Source: Allolobophora icterica (taxonomy: Eukaryota; Annelida; Clitellata; Crassiclitellata; Lumbricidae). Taken from it: a DNA stretch of 64,000 nt. Under the pieces are notes generated by a model. The model did no database searches. It was not told the origin of the DNA and saw only the letters and a list, made by a program, of their open reading frames with translations. The stretch is from NCBI GenBank assembly GCA_963556255.1, contig OY744608.1, forward strand, positions 70,815,077-70,879,076. Reading direction: 5' to 3'. Positions 1 through 11,814 of the stretch are shown here, one piece after another; within the stretch, counting starts at the first letter, position 1, and every line of letters starts with the position of its first letter. Both the position numbers and the translations under genes were made by a program.

Positions 1-127
1 GGCTCCAAATTTAACGAAGAAAAACGAAGACCCAGAAGTCCAACATGCTAAAAGCTATCCTGGTTGCAAAGTATACGATCTTACCAACATTTCCTCAAGT
101 CGTCCAACCCTGATAAGTCATCAATAA
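1..127 (+). CDS. possible end of a coding exon at window edge
   Basis: A plus-strand frame is open from the window edge to a TAA near 125-127, ending in residues SRPTLISHQ. The stop overlaps an AATAAA hexamer, so this could be the 3' end of a gene or of a retroelement. The piece is short (about 41 codons) and I do not recognise the protein. Chance openness cannot be excluded. Confidence 0.2.
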   Translation, partial: APNLTKKNEDPEVQHAKSYPGCKVYDLTNISSSRPTLISHQ

Positions 128-566
128 AAGCATTGTACATAAGAAAATCTGGGCAGACTCTTATCCACAAATGCACCTGTACTTTAGGTCAGATAGGCAA
201 CATCTGAAATGTGGTCCATGAAAAGAATCGCACCGAATTTGCTTTGAAAACTGTTTTCTACTTAACTGTCAAAGGAAACTTAATCTATATTTTCTGGGAT
301 AAAAAAATGTGCTACACAGGCCTACATACAAACACACTGATGGGACTTCATAATGCCAGACACTGCTGTTGGCTGCTCAATAACCAGACAACAAGACATA
401 TTAATCTAATCTAAACCAACCCACCTCTCCTCCTGCACCCAACTACAATCCCGATTCTCTTCACCCAGAGTCCAAACGCTAATATGAACTTCCACCATTC
501 GTTAACTGGAGAATTCACGCCGTTTCCTCCCATCTGACATGTTTCTAAATCCAGCCTTCCTTCCAG

Positions 567-747
567 CAGCAACAACTTTATCAAAGAGCAGTTGGAGTTT
601 GCAGCTAAAACAGTTCCAGATCCGACATACGACTCCTCGAGTGTTTTCCTGAGTTTCACCAGCACCGATATCAAGAATCAGGAGAGACGGGTGTTCAATC
701 GCTCCTATGCAACTGCTCAGTTTTATCACGTGCCACGCGCCTGTTGA
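567..747 (+). CDS. possible terminal coding exon, unknown protein
   Basis: A pyrimidine-rich tract ending CCTTCCTTCCAG at 566 looks like a splice acceptor. It is followed by an open frame of about 60 codons that stops with TGA at 745-747. A canonical AATAAA polyadenylation signal lies 44 bases further on at 791-796. The order acceptor, open frame, stop, poly(A) signal fits the last exon of a plus-strand gene whose other exons lie left of the window. The peptide, with DPTYDSSSVFLSFTSTD near its middle, matches no family I know. A transposon remnant is the main alternative. Confidence 0.3.
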
Positions 748-1404
748 TTAGAGTTACCCCAACGAACCAATAAGGAATTATCAGAGCTGCAATAAAGCAC
801 CAAACAAGTAGACTCTGTCTGTAACCGTCACAACGAAGATACTGATTTGGTCATACAAAGTAATGTTTAATGTCGAATCACAAGTGGAGCAAAGCTCAGA
901 TTTTCTAAAGAGGAAAAAAGTACTTAGAACTCGGTCCGATATTGTCGTGGGAAGTGAGTCCCAGAGCAAAAGGCCACTCTCCGAGTAGTAGGACAAGTCT
1001 AACGACTCAGAAAGCATGCGTTTTGGGACAAGGTAGCCCACTAGTTGAAACGCTCAGCCTGCAACACGAAGAGTACGGATTAGAGCCTCCCCCTTTGAGA
1101 CGGTTATTGCGTGGGGACTTTGAGCAAATCTTTTACTCAAAACTGCTCAGTGCCATCGATCTATGCCTTGTCACTAGATAGTGGCACATAATAAATTCAC
1201 AATCCCAATCAGCAACGGGGATATTCACACATTTCCTGATACAATCACAATCGCTTACAACTTATAGGCCTAAACGCCAATTCAACAGGAAAGACACACA
1301 TATCCTCCCTCCCTTTATGCAGGTTTCTACCGACATTCAAAAACCTCTCAAAGCATCCCATACTAAACCGATTCCATATATGAGTCACTAAATTGAATAT
1401 ATAT

Positions 1405-1512
1405 GACTAAATCACCCACTTTAGTGAGAATCTAAATGAATGATTCACTGTATTGAAATGACTAAATCACTCACTTTAGTGAGAATCTAAATGACTTAAT
1501 GATTCACTAAAC
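1405..1512. repeat. two-copy 55-bp tandem repeat
   Basis: Two copies of a unit starting GACTAAATCAC, spaced 55 bp apart (starts at 1405 and 1460). Each contains the palindrome-like CACTTTAGTGAG and ends with ATGATTCACT. No coding potential. Confidence 0.75.
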
Positions 1513-1689
1513 CAGTTCTAACAAGAACAATCACAATGACTCTTATGGGTAGAAATTTTACTGACTATTACCAACTTCCTAAGTTCCAGGCACCCAATAT
1601 CATTTACTTAGACCATAAAACAACACAACATAAACTATAACATGGGTTTTAAGTGGTTCAGAAGACAATTCAATTAGAAGTTAACCAGT

Positions 1690-2828
1690 CTGACAACCAT
1701 ATCACTGGATGCACAACAGTCCTAGGTTATCATGTTGTGCTATCAAGCAGAGTTCAAGTCCTTGCCTTAGCAGTAATCTGCTTAAATACTGCTCACAGAT
1801 TTCTGCTCAATCTGCACCATAGTTCGAGAATTCGTGACTTTCAGTTTTAAAATTTGTAAAAATTCGTGAATTTCTGCCCTATTTTTAAATTCGTAAAAAT
1901 TCGTAGGGCCGTTGTTGGGCTTTTTTTTACATCGACAGTGGCGTTTTGCAAAAAACAGCGTAAGCAACAACAAATGTGATGATGTCATGATATATTGTGT
2001 TAAGCTTCTGCTTAGAATTTAATGTAAAATTCAATATAAATGTTCACTACGTAACGAGTTTATTTAGTGTAACCTAATTTCTCATAGGCCTAGATGAAGG
2101 AACATGGACCGGAGTGGAAGTATGTAGTGATTTCGGAGGAAAAGGAAAAGGGCAATCCAAAATAGTTTTATTTTTGTGGCAAGGAATTCGTTGGTTGTCC
2201 TCCCCGAATTCGGGAGCATTTGCATGGGGAAAATACAAAAACCAGAGTCGAGTGGAAGCAGTGGACTTTTCCTGACTCAGAATCAGAGGACGATGAAGAA
2301 GACAGTTCAGTGAATGTTGTAAACCCTTAGCCATGGTTGGTTCCAAGCTGTGTCAATGACTGACTGGTCACACTGGAGCTGGAGCAATGGTGGTTTTTCG
2401 TTCTGCTTACTGACATTCAGTGTAACACGCCCCAACTATGATAGAATTCGAAATTCAAGACCCCAGGTAGAACAGTAACTGAATATCAGTACTGTTGTGT
2501 TGCTAGTCAGCTATCTTCTACGGTTGATTGATTGATTGCCTATGACATTGACATTTACTTTCTTAAAAAGTTGAAAAGTACACAAACAATAAAATTCGTT
2601 GCTAGTTTTAAAATTCGTGAAATATTTAAAATTCTTAAAATTCGTAAAATGCGAAGTCTCGAACTATGATCTGCACCTCCTAGCCAACTCAGCTATAATG
2701 AGTACACTGACCGTACACTGTTGGTGGGACGATAAGATAGCGAGGAGAAGGTGGCCATGTGCCTTCAATATGCCGAGGTTAAGAAAATGAAGTCGCTTAC
2801 ACTTCAATCCCATGGCTGCACCTCATGC
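1690..2828 (+). mobile_element. SINE copy (family 1), split by a DNA transposon
   Basis: A tRNA-derived-type SINE. The left half (about 1690-1817) has a B-box-like GAGTTCAAGTCC. The right half (2677-2828) carries the tail TAGCCAACTCAGCTATAATG, then a GCCGAGGTTAAGAAAATGAAGTCGC segment. The same tail occurs at 36010-36150 (plus) and at 13205-13318 (minus). The two halves are separated by an 851-bp transposon and abut cleanly when it is removed, as the copy near 36.0 kb shows. The 5' limit is approximate. Confidence 0.6.
1818..2668 (+). mobile_element. degraded hAT-like DNA transposon nested in the SINE
   Basis: The termini are CATAGTTCGAGAATTCG on the left and, read inward from the right, CATAGTTCGAGACTTCG: 16 of 17 bases match. 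An exact 8-bp duplication ATCTGCAC flanks the element (1810-1817 and 2669-2676). 8-bp duplications and CA-starting termini are typical of hAT. Inside, a plus-strand frame near 2178-2330 reads CGKEFVGCPPRIREHLHG followed by an acidic stretch, resembling the BED zinc finger at the start of hAT transposases. A stop codon lies just before it and no catalytic domain remains, so this is a non-autonomous relic. Subterminal AAATTCGT repeats occur at both ends. Confidence 0.85.
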
Positions 2829-3386
2829 ATGCTTGAGAAACTGCTTTTCTTCTTCACTGGGTTGCGAACCTCCTCCTTACTGCATCGTAAAGGACGAGTA
2901 CATATCCTCTGCCTTAGCAACAGAGCAACAATAACTAATCCGCTTTACCTCGATCTTTTCCCTTCGAATTAACGAAACGACAACGACGCTCAACGTTAAT
3001 AATGATTATGAAGAGAAAGAAAAGAGATGATCGCAGGTCGACGAGGCATCCTCCTCATCCTCCTCCTCCTCTGATAAGCCTCCTCCTAGTCCGACTGCAA
3101 ACTGATCCAACGAGAAACAACCAACGAATCTGGCTAACTTTCTAACACCAACCTCTCCTTTCTACCACTGCCAACACCATCTGTCTCTCTCTCTGTGTGT
3201 CTCTCTGTGTGTCTCTCTGTGTGTCTCTCTCTGTCTCTCTCTCAACAGGAGATTAACTAACGACCGTATGTTAGGCCCAGAGGCCTAACAACTAAGGCTG
3301 CGGCTGCTTTTCCAGTTATCCTTCCATCTTTCTATCCTCAGGTCTCTCAATTTTAGTCCATTAGGCGACTAATCAACATTTACCGA
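2829..3386. other. no gene seen
   Basis: Low-complexity TCCTCC near 3046-3088 and a TCTG/TCTC tract at 3181-3242. No supported coding signal on either strand. Confidence 0.6.
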
Positions 3387-3528
3387 CACACACTCACAAA
3401 AACACACACACACACACCTACACACACACACACACACACACACACACCTCTACACCTACACACCTACACACGCACACACACCTACACACACCCACACACA
3501 CCCACCCCCACACACAGACACAGACACA

Positions 3529-3592
<64 letters not shown>
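3387..3592. repeat. (CA)n microsatellite
   Basis: About 200 bases of interrupted CA repeats with CTACAC and CAGACA variants. It abuts the 5'-truncated end of a LINE fragment. Confidence 0.95.
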
Positions 3593-3594
<2 letters not shown>

Positions 3595-3596
3595 GC

Positions 3597-4130
3597 AAGG
3601 CAGTCCCTCTATGCACTACGGGTGCTGAAAGTCCACGGTCTTAAAGGCCCAAACGTCTTTGATGTTACAAGGGCGACGACAGTGGCATGCATGCTGTATG
3701 CAAGCCCCTCATGGTGGGGATATGCATCCCAGCATGATAAAAATAAACTCCAAACCATAATAAACAAGATGACTAGGCAGGGATACCTGCCGGAGGGTGG
3801 GCCAACGTTTGACCAACTCTGTACGAAGGCGGATGTCGGCCTTTTTACGGGGGTCTTAAACAACCCTGGTCATGCACTTCACAAATTGCTCCCACCCCCT
3901 AAAAATTATGTTCTCAGACCCCGGTCTCACGATTGAGTGCTTACTCCACTGGACAATAACATGAGGAAGAATTTCATTGGTAGAATGCTGTATTCATATT
4001 GATTGTGATGCTGTGTTTTTTTAACTGTTGTATTTTGTATTGTATTATTTGATGCATGTACACTGGAGTGCTAATCTCTTGCAACCGGTTAAATAAAGAA
4101 AATACATGTACTTACTTACTTACTTACTTT
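3597..4130 (+). mobile_element. LINE fragment: C-terminus of ORF2 plus 3' UTR
   Basis: An open plus-strand frame from about 3597 to 3936 carries the LYASPSWWGY and GYLPEGGPTF motifs and ends with LRPRSHD. These are characteristic of the C-terminal tail after the reverse transcriptase in some animal non-LTR retrotransposons. After the stop there is about 190 bp of 3' UTR with AATAAAG and a tail of ACTT repeats (4108-4130), which marks the true 3' end. The element is strongly 5'-truncated exactly at a CA tract. The catalytic RT domain is absent, so it is inactive. Confidence 0.75.
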
Positions 4131-4132
4131 AC

Positions 4133-4135
<3 letters not shown>

Positions 4136-4166
<31 letters not shown>

Positions 4167-4358
4167 AGCCATGCATTGACCCTAACATATCAGCCTACGA
4201 GTATAGTATAGGATTTCACGCTCCATTTCCAATTATCCATTTCCAACCGGCCTCCTACCTGTTTTCCTGATATGCCTTATAAATTACCAGATATCATTAT
4301 CATCATCATCGTCGTCGTCGTCATCACCACCACCACCACCACCACCACCACCACCACC

Positions 4359-4389
<31 letters not shown>

Positions 4390-4391
4390 CC
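4136..4391. repeat. (CA)n and (ATC/GTC/CAC)n microsatellites
   Basis: A CA tract at 4136-4166, then 4292-4391 with ATC, GTC and CAC triplet blocks. The poly-threonine frame over the CAC block is an artefact of the repeat. Confidence 0.9.
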
Positions 4392-5383
4392 ATATGGTGT
4401 TGCTATTACATATCATCAAGAGCTGTCAATGCCTGTCATCCATTATCATCTCTGCAACTCATTTCAATTCATTGTGCAATGATGTAATCATGAACACTTC
4501 ACTGAATATAAACTCAAGTGGTACTAATTTGGTATTCTGTAAATTTTTTAAATAAATTTTCTACACTCAATCTTCTAAAATTCATTTTCTGAAATCTCCA
4601 CTGCATGACCCACGGCAAGGGCAAGTACAGCCCAACGCCCCTTAGCAGAACAATGGAACCGTCCAGGTTAACAGCCGACGAAGCCATTAGCGGCATAATG
4701 ATGTGCCAGAGGCAGGCAGACCACAAACAACTACGGCCCTTTATGTTATGTAAGAGTCCTGCAAACTGTAAAATTTATCGATTCACTCTCCATTTTATGA
4801 TTTCTGTTAATAAAGAAACAATACAGTGATCAGGTCAAACTTATAAATCTTCCACATATACGTCCAAAAACTCCTTTCACCAGCTGATAACTACTCTGAT
4901 GAAAGTGTTTACAAAATCTGTGAGTCTTAAGTTACTCAGATAGATTGCAACCTTTGCCATTTCCGTTGAGAAAAATCGGAAGACGTAATCAAGAACATAG
5001 AATGAAATGAGAGACGAAGAAGAGGAATCGCAAAGAAGCCATGAAGAAAAACTGCTTCTGCTACTCGCAGTTGATTAAACTTTGGTTCAGACGGGTTCAC
5101 TAAAGGTTCTGTCCTTTGCGCTGTAGAGATACGTTCTCCATAAATCATTGTGGTTAATCAGATCTGTCTAAATCTGGTGTTAATGCTATTCACCTAACTG
5201 ATATTTAACACTAATTTACTGTCTGCATATAACTTTTCATGCAAACATTAAATGTCAGTGTAATGAACAGATTTTTCTACAGCGCCACCACAGACAGAAA
5301 CCATGGAAACTCCTTCAGGTTGATTTTCTGGAGCATCTGTTCAGAAACCATCTTTAGGCGCATTTGAAAGGTTCTTGAAAGTT
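4392..5383. other. no gene seen
   Basis: AT-rich single-copy-looking DNA. Short frames only, with no splice-bounded coding segment that I can support. Confidence 0.5.
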
Positions 5384-5572
5384 GCACATACAGATACACT
5401 GTACATCCATCCACAAATACATACATATATACATAAATATACACACACAAAGACACATACATACATATATGCATGCACATATACATACATACACACATAC
5501 ATATACACACACATATATACATATACATACACATACAATAATACATACACTAACATCTATACATTATGTCCA
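5384..5572. repeat. ATAC/ACAT-rich microsatellite
   Basis: Imperfect tetranucleotide array (ATAC, ACAC and ATAT variants). Frames through it in both directions are repeat artefacts. Confidence 0.9.
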
Positions 5573-6284
5573 TTCTTTCAAACATTCATAGGGTCTGACT
5601 GGATGTTCACAAATGATCTATTTGGCTGGGCTGCCACCTGCAATATCCTTCTCACCTGGTGCTATATAAATTCCCTATTATTAGATTAGATCGTCTTCAG
5701 TCAGACGATGGACCCAGTTTGATCAGAAACCATGATCGGTCGTTGGGTCTATCTTCTCTCCACAGTCCAGACCAACCTCCTCATGGCCTTCACAGTCCAC
5801 GGCTGGCAGTGGCCTCCTCTCTTTCCATAAACAAAACCCATCGCTGCATCATGTGAGATAAAACACCGACGAATACGAACAGGTAGGAGAGAATAACTAC
5901 AAAGGGGAAAGCAGCAGGTGATAGACAGTGGCCAATGCACAGAGGGAAGACTCCGCACCCCAGGGCAAACAGTTTCCTTGTCTCGGCTCAGATCCTAAAG
6001 CTCAGACGCCAGAATGAGGTCGATGCAGAAACAGGACTTCAGACAATATAACAAAACCAAGAATAGCATCACAGAGTATAGCACACACATCTACTGTTTT
6101 TTTAAACTTTCTAACGATTTCTAACTTTAATTAAAATCTCATAAATTACTTTTAAAATTAAATTTCTAAAGATTGTAAGAATAACATGTAACGGTTCATC
6201 ATTTTACATAAATTCCGATGTCGCTTTAGCTCACGTTGCTCCACTGATGTTTAACTCAAGTGGCCTCAATGATATCTTAGCCTC
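5573..6284. other. no gene seen
   Basis: A small hairpin (GTCT...AGAC) lies near 5692-5705. No gene is supportable. Confidence 0.5.
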
Positions 6285-6445
6285 TTTAAATTCACTGGCC
6301 TTAGCTTTGACCCTGTGGCCTCACCGATATCACTGGCCTTAGCTTTGGCCCCACTGATATCACTGGCCTTAGCTTTGGCCACACTGATATCACTGGCCTT
6401 AGCTTTGGCCCCACTGATATCACAGGCCTTAGCTTTGGCCCCTGG
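6285..6445. repeat. 30-bp minisatellite
   Basis: Unit CACTGGCCTTAGCTTTGGCC plus CCACTGATAT, with exact 30-bp spacing at 6331, 6361, 6391 and 6421 and degenerate copies upstream. The unit contains GATATC. No maintained open frame. Confidence 0.9.
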
Positions 6446-6995
6446 TCTAAAAAGTTAACTGGTCGAAACTAAATTTGCTATAAAACTGGAGAAATATATT
6501 GCTTGCATGTGACCCTCTTCTCTTAATCCACTTAAGAATTCAGATTTATGCCATGAAGATGACCTCCGGTGGAATTACCTCAAGTGCAAAGCTATAAGAA
6601 ATCTATTCAGAATAAGAAACTCTTTTTAACTCCTTCAGCTGGGACCCCAGAATGGCAAAAAGAATGACGCCATCAATAACCCTCGACCTTACTATCTAAC
6701 CAGACGGCAAGCACACTCCACAGCCATGACTAACAGGAGTTTCAGTTACGAAGCGATGCTGCTTCCCACGACTTCCTGTATAGTTCCTACCCACCAACTG
6801 GTGACCTGGAGAAATGCGAGAACCCGACTTCCTTGACTTAAGACATCCACCCCTCATCATTTGTCTCCCTCACCCTCTCCCCCATCCACAGCCACCACAT
6901 CAACATCCCACGGACAGAAGAAGTCCACCAAGTGTCCATCATATCTTGGTGTTTATTTAGGAAGATTTCGTTACCCGGCGGTTCATGTAGTCACA
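6446..6995. other. no gene seen
   Basis: Mixed-composition DNA with no coding exon I can defend. Confidence 0.5.
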
Positions 6996-7262
6996 CAGAC
7001 AGAAAAACAGACAGACAGACACACAGAAAGACAGTCTAACAAACAGACAGGCAGACAGTCTGACAGACAGGCAGGCAGGCAAACAGACAGCCAGCCACTC
7101 AGCCAGACACACACCCACATAAACAGACAGAAACACAGACAGACAGAGACAGGCACACGAATACAGACAGACACACAGACAGAAATACATACCGACAGAT
7201 ACACACACACAGACAGACAGACACACACACACACAAAGACAAACAGACAGACAGACACAAAC
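6996..7262. repeat. (CAGA)n/(CA)n array
   Basis: Interrupted CAGACAGA and CACACA units across about 265 bp. Apparent Cys/Val-rich or Gln/Thr-rich frames are repeat artefacts. Confidence 0.95.
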
Positions 7263-7671
7263 AGACAAAGTTCTATTGTTCCAGTGCAGGGTATCCTATA
7301 TTATGTCAGGTGAGCAGAGTTTCAGCCGAGACATGGATTGTCTGCCTTTAGTTCTACTGTCCAGGGTTTGATCTCAAGTACAGACAACTGAATAGATTTC
7401 TATCCAAGTTCATTTATAGAACATCTGCAATCTCAGTAATCAGTATTACCCTTCATCTATGCTGCTCCACTCGATGAACATTACACGACATTTAAGACCT
7501 CACAATAGGAGTCCGTCAGTTTCATTCTTAAAAGTCCTTCTGCAACAAAAGTTTTAGTTTGGAATAAATTCTGTTGCATTTCTCTCATCAGCACTCTTTC
7601 CAGTTTCCTTTATCATTTACATCGGATGTTCAAGACATCCAGATAGACAGAAGGAACATTACTACGTCACA
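7263..7671. other. no gene seen
   Basis: No supported gene or element. Confidence 0.5.
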
Positions 7672-7690
7672 AACACCTACACACACACAC

Positions 7691-7788
<98 letters not shown>

Positions 7789-7832
7789 TTGTATCTTTGC
7801 ATGTCTGTCTGTCTGTCAGTCTGTGTGTCTGT
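7672..7832. repeat. (CA)n microsatellite
   Basis: CA repeats with two CTACAC interruptions up to 7787, then a short GTCT run. Confidence 0.95.
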
Positions 7833-8194
7833 AAGTGCTGCAGCAGACGTTGCATAATCTGACTGAATGTTTAGGTCTTCTAAGAGCAGAGCATGCAGTC
7901 GATAGTTGGCTGTTGTTGGTTTTCTAAGAGGAAAATGATGGAGAGAAAGGCAAAATAATCGACGATGAAAAGAGAGAGAGTTCCTCTCCAGTGCAACTCG
8001 AAAAACAACAAAGCGCTTGTCCCACCAATGACTGATTCTATTCTCACTCGCAATATCTCTTAAACCGTAACCATAACCGAACAACAAATAAAGTCTCTTG
8101 GAAGGGGTTTCGATTGCCTTTCATTGCAGATATTACAATTGTCCTGGCTTTGAAATGAACCAAATAAACGTGGATCCCTGCACAAGAAAGACAT
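7833..8194. other. no gene seen
   Basis: Nothing supportable; the next LINE begins at its tail near 8195. Confidence 0.4.
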
Positions 8195-9125
8195 GTCATG
8201 TCATGTCGCCGTCGTCGCTTTGCGATGATAGGCTACATGAATGGGTCAACATTGTCCAGCATTTCCTATCTCGTACTGCAGCCATTAGTCTGGTTCCAGA
8301 TAGTCCAATCCATTTTATAATGTTGTCAATCCAGGATATTCTTGGTCTGCCGCGGTTGCGAATCCCTTCTACAAGGCCTGTCATCAGGCTGCCTTCGATG
8401 TTGTCCTTCGGCTGCCGCATATGTCCAAAGTATCTTAGCTTGCGGGTTCGGACGTGGTTCAGCAGTTCGCATTTGGTCCTCGCCAGCTTGTATATTTGTT
8501 CGGTGGTTATCCTTTTTGTCCAGGGAATTCTTAGCAGCTTTCTGATGCACTTGTTCTCAAATGCTTGGATGCGTTTCTCTTCTTCTTTCTTTAACGTCCA
8601 GGCCTCACATCCGTATGTTGCTGTTGGCCATGCCAATGCCTTCATCATCCGTAATTTGGTGTCATTACGAATTGACTTGTTCTTCCAAATTTTCGTTAGT
8701 TTAACCATGACTGCCATTCCCATGGCCAGTCTTGATTTAACATCGTCCTTGCAGTTCGCCTCTGCAGTTACTCCCCAAGTACACAAATGATTTTACTTGC
8801 TCCAGTCCTCCGGTGTCCACTTTTATCTCGAGTGTTTCTTCTATGCTCGTCATAGTCTTCGTTTTTGTCGCGTTGATCAACATTCCATATTCTTTTGCTG
8901 CATTTTCGACTCGACTCACAATTTTTTGTAATTCTCTTGACGATGTTGCCACTAACACGATGTCATCCGCGTACCTGAGATTGTTTATGGTCTTTCCACC
9001 AATCCTGAATCCCCCCAGTGAACCCAGATAGCGCTTTTCGCATCACCTGCTCTGCTAGTATATTAAACAGGCATGGCGAGAGGTTGCATCCTTGCCGGAC
9101 TCCTTTTTTGACTCTGAACCATGCT
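8195..9125 (-). pseudogene. 5'-truncated, frameshifted LINE reverse-transcriptase fragment
   Basis: Reading the minus strand from about 9125 downwards gives KKGVRQGCNLSPCLFNI, the RT block around the conserved VRQGC..SP motif. A segment with KTKTM and FVYLGS follows (8737-8958). The C-terminal part (8196-8786) has ATYGCEAWTL, RKLLRIPWT, LRYFGH and GRPRISW. This order is typical of the RT-to-C-terminus region of RTE/Jockey-like endonuclease-RT elements. The frames are shifted between blocks (about 8770 and about 8990). The minus-strand 3' end finishes in short GACAT repeats. No endonuclease is present, so the copy is dead. Confidence 0.85.
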
Positions 9126-9784
9126 GAAGTGTGACCGTCTGTCCTGACATTGGCGTGTTGTTGTTTGTACAGCTGCTTAATTACTCGATTAAATACCAGA
9201 CGCTGAGCTCAGCTGAGATAAGGACATCTAGTTTCAGTCACATTCATCTGGAGTCCTACACAATCGGAGCCAAGTCAGGGTTTCTGGTGTGTACTAAAGC
9301 CCACCCCCTCCGAGGGTAACTGACCTTGTGTAGAGATGCCCTCCAAGACCCTTGCAGGGGTCTCTTCATCTGGCCACCTAGGATGAACTACAGAGATCGG
9401 AATCTCACGCAATGCATCCTACAGGTGGTATAGACAATAAATCAGCCACAGAACTGGAACCAGCCAAAGCAACCCAGGAGGAGGAGGAGGAGGAGGATAA
9501 GAGAGAAGAGAGCAGGAGAAGAGTTGATGATACTGGTGTTAAACAGATGACGTAAGTTCCAGAGGAGGAACCGATTCACATGGATCAATTTCCGTCTGCA
9601 CTGTCCCTTTCCTTCTCCTTATCCTTCTTCCTAGACGGTATCTTGAGATCTCTGCCTCCTGACCTCATCCGTCGTAAATTCCGTGTTTACTGGGCGTAGT
9701 CCACAGTTTAAGAGCTGCTAAGTGCACCAAAGGACGACCTCAGTAAATCTCTGGGTTGCTCCGATTCCATTTGCCTCGTCCAAT
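9126..9784. other. no gene seen
   Basis: A GGA/GAG-rich patch near 9477-9500. No supportable gene. Confidence 0.5.
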
Positions 9785-9950
9785 CAAGCCACAACCAGAG
9801 CCACAACCAAATACACAAAGCCACAACCAAATACACAGCCAAAGCCACAACCAATGCAACAACCAAAGACACAACCAATGCAACAACCAAAGACACAACC
9901 AAAAGCAACCAATGCAGCAACAAATGTCACAACCAAAGCCGCAACCAAAT
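9785..9950. repeat. CAACC-rich minisatellite, about 24-bp unit
   Basis: Repeats of ACAACCAATGCAACAACC plus AAAGAC and variants. It is open in several plus-strand frames (Pro/Gln/Thr-rich), as expected from composition. Not claimed as coding. Confidence 0.8.
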
Positions 9951-10034
9951 ACGTTCAATTCATTTCGTTCACAACTTAAGACTTACCACTCTCCGATTGC
10001 ACATCCACCACATGCTGCCTCTCCACCTTGTCAA

Positions 10035-10130
10035 TATTCTGGTTAATGACCTGATTATGGCTTGGCTTTAGTGCGTCATCGATTGGTGCCTTCTGCATTA
10101 GACACTGGCGCCATAGAAGTTACTAATTAC
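10035..10130 (+). mobile_element. LINE 3'-UTR fragment, same family as the 36.3-38 kb element
   Basis: The segment from GACCTGATTATGGC to AGAAGTTACTAATTACAA matches, with scattered changes, the end of the LINE near 37860-37950 (GACCTGATAATATTAGGC ... AGAAGTTACTAATTACAA). Both stop at the same ACTAATTACAA end, as expected for 5'-truncated copies of one LINE family. Confidence 0.65.
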
Positions 10131-11250
10131 AAATTATTACATTCTCTCTCAAACGAACTCCTGTAGACTGTTACTTTCCAAGAGATCTGTTTCAAACACT
10201 CACACCTGAATGACCTGATTACCCTTTACATCCATTCATCACAGGCTTCCAAATATCCCATCTACCCTACAAGATGGCGTCCTTGTAACTCTAATCATAG
10301 ACCTATATTGCGGCTCTTCAAAACAGACTCAATAGACTGTGTCCTATCAATCCAGCTCATGATAATCCAATATATTCCTCTTTGGGTCTAACTGGATCTG
10401 CTCAACTGAACAGGGTCCTCTTTAAACACGTCCTAAATTCCAGCCTTCCATTGAAGGCCCAACTCTCCCCGATTCCTACCAACACTGCCAAACAAAAGAG
10501 CCTTGAAATGTAAACTTGTATTAACTCAACTTACTTACAAAAAACAGGATCAAAGGAAATAAAAAACTGTTTTATGTCGGTGGTGAATATCCGTGTCACT
10601 GCTATCACTTGAGCAACCGTTGCACTTTACCACAGATCAGGCAACAGAAGATGCAAAGCAACAGTTTAGCAACAGTTTCATCGCTGCTCATGAATTCAGT
10701 TGTTGGTCATAGCTTAACATTTCCCATTCAATGCTTGATGAATTATTGATTTTATGAAGGATTGTTCATTTTAAAATTGGTGAATTCTTCCAAAGCCTTG
10801 TTTCAACTCAAAAGCACGTTGACAATGAAATGCAGATGCAATTTCATATCCGACATTGAAAGAGAAAAGGGGTGATGATGATTATGTTAATGATGATGAT
10901 GATGATGATGAAAGAGGGGCAGGGGATAGAGAATGCTGATGGTTGTATATCCCGGACGTCCTTTAATCACAGTTTCAATTATTAATTGATAAGCAGCCAA
11001 TAAGAATTAACTTTGAAAAAGTCTAGAACATGAAAGATATCTTGAATGAGACTTAATTGACTGGTTTCAGTGACTGATAACAGAATACTAGTTCCACAGC
11101 ACTCATGACACGAAGTGCACTCTATAAAAGCCCAGATACACACATACATACAAACACACATACAAACGAACATACAAACACATACAAAGAAACATATACA
11201 CAAGGTATACATGGTTGTTTGTAGATCTACGGTTGCATAACTGAACCAAC
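10131..11250. other. no gene seen; small (GAT)n
   Basis: A GAT repeat lies at about 10871-10912 and ACATAC repeats near 11140-11200. The sequence just before 11251 would be intron of the minus-strand gene whose first exon follows. Confidence 0.5.
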
Positions 11251-11436
11251 CTGAGTCAGTTTCTTAACAGCTTCTTTGACATCCATATCCGTAATTCTGT
11301 CTTCCATCTTCCGGAACTCAGCAGACTTCGGCTGTTGAACTCCCTCTTCCTCCTCCTGCCTCTGTTTTTCGCTCTTCCAGGAACCGTCCACCGCCCTCCC
11401 GCCGTTCTGATCGGTGTTGCTTCCGTCTGGATCCAT
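11251..11436 (-). CDS. likely first coding exon of an unrecognised gene
   Basis: On the minus strand, an ATG at 11436 follows an in-frame TGA nine bases upstream, so this is the first possible methionine. It opens 62 codons that end exactly at CAG followed by GTTGGT (donor at 11250), phase 0. The peptide starts MDPDGSNTDQNGG, has a Glu-rich middle (QRQEEEEGV) and ends in an amphipathic, probably helical segment (MEDRITDMDVKEAVKKLTQ). It looks like a disordered N-terminus entering a helix. I do not recognise the family. Later exons should lie at lower coordinates and none is clear within 0-11 kb. Confidence 0.45.
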
Positions 11437-11814
11437 TGGCAATCAATCGAAGAGAAAGGAAGGCAGCAGCAGCCGGAAGAGGGTGGGGGGGGAATGGTCG
11501 AGCCTACTTCAGCAACCACGCCAAGAAGTCTGAGATTGGCTTCAGCAGAGAGGAAAACGATTTCTATTTCCTCTTGCCCTCTAGTGTCAACATGAGCAAC
11601 AACTCGATACTCACTGCAGACCTCACTCTCCGTCTCTCTCTGTCTGTCTCTGTCTCTCTTCCTCAGAGTATGTTAAAACGAAAACGAAAAACTCTGTCTA
11701 TTCAGAATCCAACTGCATCCATGCGTCGATGGCAGACTAAAGCCAACTTCTAACTTCCAGTCTTGATCCATATTTCGACTGAGAAAACGAAAAGAAATTC
11801 AAGGCCGACTCATC

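Noticed and set aside
4272..4487. Poly-threonine protein
   Set aside because: Triplet microsatellite translation only.
6957..7268. Cys-rich open frames resembling secreted peptides
   Set aside because: Derived from CAGA/CA repeats; the cysteines come from the repeat on the minus strand.
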